Positions 52,558 to 57,486 of a stretch of 57,486 nucleotides of DNA are shown in pieces. The notes beneath the pieces were generated by a model. That model did not search any database and was not told where the DNA came from. It was given only the letters and a program-made list of their open reading frames with translations. The position numbers were made by a program, and so were the translations under genes. The stretch comes from JBEHWX01 sp048498995 (GTDB taxonomy: Bacteria; Bacteroidota; Ignavibacteria; OLB7): assembly GCA_048498995.1 (NCBI GenBank), contig JBEHWX010000032.1:1-57486 (forward strand). Direction: 5' to 3'. Numbering within the stretch: position 1 is the first letter of the stretch; each line of letters starts with the position of its first letter.

Positions 52558-52592
52558 ACGAAGGGGATGCGCGGCGGGCGCATCCCCTTCGT
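52558..52592 (-). terminator. Intrinsic terminator of the PsbP-like lipoprotein gene
   Basis: ACGAAGGGGATGCGC (52558-52572) pairs perfectly with GCGCATCCCCTTCGT (52578-52592), a 15-bp stem with a 5-nt loop. On the minus strand it is followed by CCGTTTTC. It starts 26 bp after the lipoprotein stop codon. Confidence 0.88.
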
Positions 52593-52618
52593 TCATGTAT
52601 ACGATTCGCGGCGTGACG

Positions 52619-53680
52619 TTACTTGGCCGAGAAGGTCGCCAGCGACTTCTCGAAGGCCGGCAGATAGAGGCTCTGCTGCGGCGTGAACCAGTTGAGCGTG
52701 ATGCGGAAGAGCTTGCCGTTGGCCATCACGAAGTAGGCGCGGCTGGAGACATCCTTGCCGCCGGAGTAGTTGAACATCGCCGCCTTCTGTCCGCCGACCG
52801 TGGCCGAGGCCGGAGCCTTGCCGCCGTAGCTTCCCTTCACCTGATCGACCGCCTTGTCCAGCGACAGATCCTTCGAGCCCTTGATGTCCATCTCGTCGAC
52901 GCGGAAGTAGGAATCGTTCCGCGCGCCGCTGAACGTGACCGAGGAGACCAGGCCGCGTCCGCCGCCGGTGCTCGGGTCGAAGTTGTCCGGGTAATTGATC
53001 GAGAAGTGCGGGCCGGCATACGGCTTCAGGTTGGCCGACGGCGGCTCGACCAGCGCCGAGTCCTTCGGAGCGGCGGCGGAGGTATCGCCCGGGGCCGCGG
53101 TCGCGGGGGCGGCCGTCTGGGCGGCGCCCGGCTTGAACGAGGCCATGACCTTCTCGAAGACCGGCTTGTAGTTGTCGTAGTTGCCGATCACCGCGGTCTC
53201 CAGGTAGGTGACCACGCTATCCTTGATCACGTAGTAGCGCTCGGCGGTGAACTTGGTATCCTCCACGTCGAAGCTGTAGCTGATCTTCGTGGCCGGCATG
53301 CCGGCGAGCGTGGTCTGCTCCGGAGCCTTCAGCACGCTCTGATCGGTGAACATTCCCTTCAGGTTCGCGATATCAGCGTTCATCGCCTCGGTGCCCCCCT
53401 TCATGCCGCCGACATCGATCTTGGCGCCACGCTGGTTGTTGGGCTGGAACGTGCTGAAACCGTCGGCGACCTCCTTCGAGGAGTAGAAGACCGCGCGGCT
53501 GCCGGGCTGGATACCCTGCGCCCAGTCGGCCGGGTAGCTCACGCCGAACTTCAGCACCGGATCGCTGTACTCCTTGTACTCCGAGACGGTAACCGGCTTG
53601 TTCTCCTCCTTGCCTCCGCAACCGATCATCAGCGCGGCCAGTGCAAGTACGGGGAGCGACGTCGAGAGACTGCGTTTCAT
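52619..53680 (-). CDS. Lipoprotein with two PsbP/DcrB-like halves
   Basis: The 353-residue protein starts at 53680 (MKRSLSTSLPVLALAALMIGCGG) with a lipobox MIGC, so it is lipidated at Cys21. Two similar halves are visible. The first (about 38-187) starts LKFGVSYPADWAQG and ends PVFEKVMASFKPG; the second (about 220-353) starts HFSINYPDNFDPS and ends PAFEKSLATFSAK. F-S/G-V-x-Y-P-x-x-W/F at the start and a final F-x-x-x-x-S-F helix are typical of PsbP/DcrB-like domains. An Ala/Pro/Thr-rich linker joins them. Role in the envelope unknown. A -10-like box TATTTTG (53734-53728, minus strand) lies about 50 nt upstream without a clear -33 partner. Confidence 0.82.
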   Translation of the reverse strand: MKRSLSTSLPVLALAALMIGCGGKEENKPVTVSEYKEYSDPVLKFGVSYPADWAQGIQPGSRAVFYSSKEVADGFSTFQPNNQRGAKIDVGGMKGGTEAMNADIANLKGMFTDQSVLKAPEQTTLAGMPATKISYSFDVEDTKFTAERYYVIKDSVVTYLETAVIGNYDNYKPVFEKVMASFKPGAAQTAAPATAAPGDTSAAAPKDSALVEPPSANLKPYAGPHFSINYPDNFDPSTGGGRGLVSSVTFSGARNDSYFRVDEMDIKGSKDLSLDKAVDQVKGSYGGKAPASATVGGQKAAMFNYSGGKDVSSRAYFVMANGKLFRITLNWFTPQQSLYLPAFEKSLATFSAK

Positions 53681-53839
53681 ACGGTATTGAACTCCGGGTA
53701 ATGAATCGATCTATGCCTGTGGGGCCGCAAAATATCGAGTAGGCGGCAGACTACATTCATCGTTTTTTGCCGGGTCGGGCGAACCCCTCGCGATGCCGTC
53801 GACGGCCATCCAGGGACATACGCCCAGGACGGATGCCGG

Positions 53840-54874
53840 CTACAACCACCGGCGCTTCCTGAAGTAGATGTACATCACCACCGAGACCCCGATCATCAGA
53901 CCCCAGACGAACAGATAGCCGTAGCGCCAGTGGAGCTCCGGCATGTGCACGAAGTTCATTCCGTACACCCCGGCGATGAAGGTGAGGGGGAGGAAAAAGG
54001 TGGAGATGATCGTGAGCACCTTCACGATCTCGTTCATCTTGTTGGAGGCCATCGACAGATAGGCGTCCAGCATCCCGGTGAGCACGTCGCGGTAGGATTC
54101 GGTCAGGTCCGCCGCGCGCACCAGATGGTCGAACACGTTCCGGTAGTAGGCGATCTCCTGCTCGCTGATCAGCGCGTACTCGCCGCGCGACAGACGGAAG
54201 ACCATCTCCCGCTGATAGGTCGTGATCCTCCTGAGCCGGAAGATCTGTCGCTTCATGTTCAAGATCTTCAACAGCGTGTCGCGCGTCGGGTTGTCGAAGA
54301 TCTCATCCTCCAGCCGGTCGATCACGTCGTCGTAGGCGTCGAGGATCGGCGTGAACTGGTCGACGATGTCGTCCAGCATGATGTGGTAGAGATAGTCGGG
54401 GCCGCGGCCGACGATCTTCGGGTTCTTCGAGCAGGAGGCAAGCGCCTGGGAGATCGCCCCGGAGGGCTCGTAGTGATGCGTGACGATGTAGCGGGCGCCG
54501 AGGAAGACGTTGAGCTGACGCGTCTCCAGCGACATCTCGGAGACCTCCACCCCCGGCCCGGCGGTTTCCCCCTCCGGGCCGACCAGCTCGATCGGGTTGA
54601 TGATCGAGAAGAGGTAGCTGCCGTAATCCTCGACCTTCGGCAGATGGTCGCCGCGGTTCGGCGAGATCCGCTCACGCCGGCAGTCGAGAATCGCCAGCGG
54701 ATGGAAGTGGAAGATCTCCTTGAGGTAGAGATCCTCTTCCTGTTCCGTCGGGTTCTGAAGATCCACCCAGACCGTCTGATCCGCATGAAGGTCCGTGGCG
54801 AGAATCTCGCGCAGCTCCGCCTCGTTCAGGTTCCGGAGCGTATGTTCCTCGGTAGAGACGACGATCGTCACCAT
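53840..54874 (-). CDS. corA: CorA-type magnesium/cobalt transporter
   Basis: The 344-residue protein has the CorA plan: a large cytoplasmic domain with long helices (about 160-280) and two C-terminal membrane helices at about 283-303 and 318-338. The GMN signature lies at the end of the first (AGVYGMNF, about 305-307), followed by the MPEL loop and a basic end (FRKRRWL). CorA pentamers allow passive uptake of divalent cations across the inner membrane. Its start lies 6 bp after the stop of the recombinase-like gene, so the two are likely co-transcribed. Confidence 0.95.
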   Translation of the reverse strand: MVTIVVSTEEHTLRNLNEAELREILATDLHADQTVWVDLQNPTEQEEDLYLKEIFHFHPLAILDCRRERISPNRGDHLPKVEDYGSYLFSIINPIELVGPEGETAGPGVEVSEMSLETRQLNVFLGARYIVTHHYEPSGAISQALASCSKNPKIVGRGPDYLYHIMLDDIVDQFTPILDAYDDVIDRLEDEIFDNPTRDTLLKILNMKRQIFRLRRITTYQREMVFRLSRGEYALISEQEIAYYRNVFDHLVRAADLTESYRDVLTGMLDAYLSMASNKMNEIVKVLTIISTFFLPLTFIAGVYGMNFVHMPELHWRYGYLFVWGLMIGVSVVMYIYFRKRRWL

Positions 54875-54880
54875 CGTTCA

Positions 54881-55861
54881 CTATTCCGTCGATGAAGTAC
54901 CTGAAGGTCTGGGACGGCCGGACGTTCCGCGGAGCTTGAAGTAGAGCTGCGCGGTCGGCTCCCATTCGATCCTCATTCTGTGCATCAGCTCCTCGATGGA
55001 GGCGCCACGGTCGACCATGATCAGCCCGGCGGTATGACGCAGGGAGAAGGGGGTGAGCCGCCGGTCGCGATCCCCCTTGACGCCGCTCTCGCGGAGCCAG
55101 CGCGTCACCGCCTCGCGCAGCCCGCGGGCGGTCATCCGCTGGCCGGCGGTGCGGTTGCTCAGGCTGATGAACAGGGGAGCGTCCGCGGGGAGCTTCTTCC
55201 GTTGGGTTGTGTTGTTCGCCCCCTCTGGCGCGCTCCGGCGCAGATAGCTCTCGACGGCGTCGAGGGCCTCCGGCGGCATCGCCACCGATTCATCCTTCAC
55301 GCTGCGTCCCTTTCCCTGCACGCGGATGCTCGGCGCCCCGTTCTCGTCGCGGCCGATGTCGCCGATGTCGGCCAGGATCAGCTCCCGCTCGGAGAGCGCG
55401 CAGCCGAGCATCAACCGGATGATCGCCAGATCGCGCGCTCCCTGGAGATCGGAGATATCGATGGCGGCGAATAGGCTGTCGACTTCGTCGTAGGTGAGAA
55501 AGGTGCGGGAGTGGCGATCCGGTCGCTGCCCCCCGACGACCTTCGCGGCCGGGTTTCCCTCGAGCACCCCGATGTCGATCAGGTACTGGCAGAAGCGGCG
55601 CAGGGCTGTCATGTAGGTGGCCACCGAGACGTTCTGAAGCCCCTTGACCTCGACCAGGTGGCGCTTGTAGCGCTCGACGTCCCGGACGCGGAAGTGGAAG
55701 CGTTTATCGACCGGGAACCATTTGATGAAATCGCGGAGCGCGCGCTGGTAGGTGCCACGTGTCTCGGGGCTCTTCCGCTCGCACTCGCGGAGGAATCCCT
55801 CGTAGTGGTCCACCAGCTCCTTGAGCGTGAGCTTCAGCGGTGTCGTCTGATCTGTTGACAT
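54881..55861 (-). CDS. Tyrosine-recombinase-like protein with incomplete catalytic residues
   Basis: The product has 326 residues from ATG 55861 (MSTDQTTPLKLTLKEL; GGAGAGG upstream; an in-frame ATG at 55930 is the alternative). An N-terminal core-binding SAM-like domain (about 10-100) and a C-terminal catalytic-type domain (about 115-310) are visible. Aligned by spacing to XerC/D, Lys184 (GKGR), Arg275 (SLRHT) and the nucleophile Tyr307 (TAQLYF) remain. The first catalytic Arg position is Ser157 (ALSEREL, with Arg159 nearby), the His before Arg275 is Phe272, and the last His is Ile298. Strand exchange may therefore be weak, altered or lost. It may be a structural DNA-binding paralog or a diverged Xer. 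No flanking repeats or mobile-element genes are seen. Followed by corA after 6 bp. Confidence 0.82.
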   Translation of the reverse strand: MSTDQTTPLKLTLKELVDHYEGFLRECERKSPETRGTYQRALRDFIKWFPVDKRFHFRVRDVERYKRHLVEVKGLQNVSVATYMTALRRFCQYLIDIGVLEGNPAAKVVGGQRPDRHSRTFLTYDEVDSLFAAIDISDLQGARDLAIIRLMLGCALSERELILADIGDIGRDENGAPSIRVQGKGRSVKDESVAMPPEALDAVESYLRRSAPEGANNTTQRKKLPADAPLFISLSNRTAGQRMTARGLREAVTRWLRESGVKGDRDRRLTPFSLRHTAGLIMVDRGASIEELMHRMRIEWEPTAQLYFKLRGTSGRPRPSGTSSTE

Positions 55862-56439
55862 GGCCGATGCCTCTCCGCGGTCAGCGGTTTCCGTTATTGC
55901 ACATGCGCGAAGATAGGATTCTTCGTTCATCCGCTCTTCACGGAAACATCTCTTCTTTGTCGTCGTCTCATCCGGAAATGGTCGCCGACGGTGTTGCCCG
56001 GACAGGGTGACGGGTGAACGGCCCGCGGCGGCCCCGGCCGAGTGATAGGAGGGAGAGATAGGATCTCGGGACGCGGAGGCTCGCGGGAAAGCCCGACCGT
56101 CGCCGGATCCCGTCCGGGGCCGGAAGCCTCCGGAGCATTCGATGGCGGCCGGAAGCCCGGCCGGAAGCCCGGCTGGTGTCGGCCCGGTCGACTGCCGCGC
56201 CGGCGGGGGAATGAACGGGCGGAATCTTTCAGGATTCAGCGGTTTTTCGTTCCTTGCGGCATCGGGATCGGGGAGGGCGTCGGGTCCGGGATCGGGCGAA
56301 ATCGTCCCCGTTCCGTTAGTTGAGAATAGCATCCGCTGTCGTAAACTAGACCATTGGATCGACCGTCGTACATAGACCGATTCCCTCTGTTCGGAACCGC
56401 TTGACGGCCGAGTGAAACTCATACAGGACACGTACAATC
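55862..56439. other. Divergent intergenic region between the recombinase-like gene and recO unit
   Basis: About 580 bp with no credible gene. It includes short tandem GGCCGGAAGCCC-type repeats around 56146-56172 and a weak plus-strand promoter candidate at 56320-56349. Confidence 0.4.
56320..56349 (+). promoter_or_regulatory. Weak candidate promoter of the mini-ORF/recO unit
   Basis: TTG (56320-56322), 19 nt, TAAACTAG (56342-56349), about 90 nt upstream of the mini-ORF. Spacing fits the other candidates but the downstream box lacks TTTG. Confidence 0.25.
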
Positions 56440-56574
56440 ATGGCTATCGCACTCTTCATGATCCTCGCGCTTGCTCTGTTCGCGACCCCATACATCGTTC
56501 GCCAGAATTCCCCCAAACTCCAGCCGATCCGTCTGCGCGCCGGACGTCGGCCGAACCGTCGGAGCCGTCGATAA
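56440..56574 (+). CDS. 44-residue membrane mini-protein upstream of recO
   Basis: ATG 56440 opens a 45-codon frame encoding MAIALFMILALALFATPY, then a short polar stretch and an Arg-rich end (RLRAGRRPNRRSRR). The first 20 residues could span the membrane with the basic tail in the cytoplasm. Its TAA is directly followed by the GTG start of recO without any gap, so translation of recO may depend on it. Only a weak GGA-type ribosome binding site precedes it. It could be a real small protein or a leader frame; no homologue is known to me. Confidence 0.5.
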   Translation: MAIALFMILALALFATPYIVRQNSPKLQPIRLRAGRRPNRRSRR

Positions 56575-57351
56575 GTGATCGTCAAGACCGATGCGATCGT
56601 GCTGCAGACGCGGCGATTCCGCGAGTCGAGCAAGATCGTGACCTTCTATACCCGTGAGTTCGGCAAGATCAGCGCGATCGCTCGCGGGGCCATCCAGGCC
56701 AAGAGCAAATTCGGCTCGGCGCTGCAGCCGATGTCGCACGTCTCGGCGGTGATCTACCGAAAGGAGGGGAGGGAACTGGAAAACCTCTCGGCCGCGGAAC
56801 CGATCGAGAGGTACGGGCGTCTAACCGAAAGTCTGGAACGCATGAGCGCCGGATACGCGATGATCGAGCTGGTCAACGCCGTGATGCACGACGAGGACCG
56901 GAGCGAGCCGATGTTCGAGGCGCTCGTCGACGCCCTCAGGGCGCTGAACCTTCCCGATGTCAACGAGACATGCGTGGTCGTCTGGTTCATGATCCGGCTG
57001 TCGATGCTGCTCGGATACGCCATCAAGACCGAGGAATGCGGCATCTGCGATGAGCCGGTCGCCGTCACCAGGTCGAGTGTCGCATACAGTCTCACCATCG
57101 GCGCACCACTCTGCGCGGAGCATCGGGAAACTGTGGCATATCGCGCCCTCGGCGCCCCGGCCTTCGAGCTGCTCAGGCGGCTGTGCCGGATCGAGGCGGA
57201 GGATGCGGCGATGCTCGATCAGAGCATGAGCCCGGCCGCGTCCGAGCTGCAGGATTCGCTCACCTCGTTCATCCGGTTCCATGTCGACGGACTCAGAAAG
57301 CTCAAGGTCGGCAACGTCTCTGGCAAGGTGCTCGGCGCCACGACGCTCTGA
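56575..57351 (+). CDS. recO: DNA repair protein RecO
   Basis: The 258-residue protein starts with GTG (MIVKTDAIVLQTRRFRESS). Features are the N-terminal OB fold (about 1-80, with YTREFGKISAIARGA), a helical middle, and a zinc-finger-like set (CGIC near 154-157 and PLCAEH near 179). These match RecO. RecO loads RecA onto SSB-coated DNA with RecR and anneals strands during RecF-pathway repair. It abuts the stop of the upstream mini-ORF. Confidence 0.94.
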   Translation: MIVKTDAIVLQTRRFRESSKIVTFYTREFGKISAIARGAIQAKSKFGSALQPMSHVSAVIYRKEGRELENLSAAEPIERYGRLTESLERMSAGYAMIELVNAVMHDEDRSEPMFEALVDALRALNLPDVNETCVVVWFMIRLSMLLGYAIKTEECGICDEPVAVTRSSVAYSLTIGAPLCAEHRETVAYRALGAPAFELLRRLCRIEAEDAAMLDQSMSPAASELQDSLTSFIRFHVDGLRKLKVGNVSGKVLGATTL

Positions 57352-57389
57352 GCCGCGGGTGCCGGAGAACGCGTCGCCGAAACTCGCCC

Positions 57390-57486
57390 GGATGCGCCGA
57401 CACACCGGATGCGCCGACACACCGGATGCGCCGACACACCGGATGCGCCGACACACCGGATGCGCCGACACACCGGATGCGCCGAC
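57390..57486. repeat. 17-bp tandem repeat, at least 5.7 units, cut by window end
   Basis: Unit GGATGCGCCGACACACC is perfectly repeated at 57390-57406, 57407-57423, 57424-57440, 57441-57457 and 57458-57474, with 12 further bases to the window end. It lies 38 bp after recO. There are no spacers between units. Confidence 0.95.

Noticed and set aside
54881..55861. Integrase of a mobile element or integron
   Set aside because: No attachment-site repeats, tRNA, cassette genes or other mobile functions nearby; housekeeping neighbours on both sides.
57390..57486. Possible CRISPR array at the window end
   Set aside because: Units of 17 bp follow each other directly with no spacers; a simple tandem repeat.

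Overview
The window is a GC-rich bacterial chromosome segment with features of the Bacteroidota/Chlorobiota (FCB) side of the tree, possibly a Kapabacteria- or Ignavibacteria-like lineage. The evidence is: about a dozen secreted proteins ending in a type IX secretion (T9SS) type A sorting domain; an MlaEFD lipid transporter, which implies an outer membrane; lipoproteins; a DUF5683-like protein; and promoter-like elements of the form TTTG/TTG, 19-20 nt, TAnnTT(T)G. The taxonomic call is inference; no rRNA or T9SS machinery gene is present.

Left part (1-23.2 kb) is mixed housekeeping. Two adjacent genes (229-1803) encode proteins made almost only of Myb/SANT-like helix-turn-helix modules (six and two). 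Next come a cyclic-nucleotide-binding/thioredoxin-reductase-like fusion without redox cysteines, an ECF sigma factor paired with a membrane anti-sigma-like protein, a lipoprotein, and a small T9SS cargo. The minus-strand mlaEFD operon follows, then a BNR-propeller T9SS cargo, a SufS-like cysteine desulfurase, YchF, an NTF2-like lipoprotein, a HAD phosphatase overlapping a NamZ/DUF1343 muramidase, a DUF5683-like protein, and a VanZ-like gene overlapping the NAD(P)HX repair enzyme gene.

Central part (23.8-47.5 kb) is the most striking. Eight consecutive same-strand genes encode paralogous secreted proteins built from a Kelch-like repeat (consensus about [LIV]Y[VI]GGxFxxAG...[AV]RWDGxxWxxLG) with a C-terminal T9SS sorting domain. 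By eye the first has 21 repeats and each of the other seven has 14. These are multiples of seven, as expected for three and two seven-bladed beta-propellers. Strong intrinsic terminators after the sixth and eighth genes split the array into likely transcription units of six and two genes. Neighbouring paralogs share near-identical 3' portions, so duplication or gene conversion is recent.

Right part: a cysteine-rich T9SS cargo and a BNR-type cargo are followed by a direct 1,584-bp tandem duplication, giving a second BNR gene and a leftover gene fragment (47.8-51.7 kb). Housekeeping genes then resume: ComF-type phosphoribosyltransferase, a lipoprotein with two PsbP-like halves, CorA, a tyrosine-recombinase-like protein with several missing catalytic residues, a 44-codon membrane mini-ORF abutting recO, and recO. 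The window ends inside a 17-bp tandem repeat.

The unifying theme is export to the cell surface. Roughly half of the window encodes T9SS cargo, most of it tandemly duplicated beta-propellers of unknown ligand.
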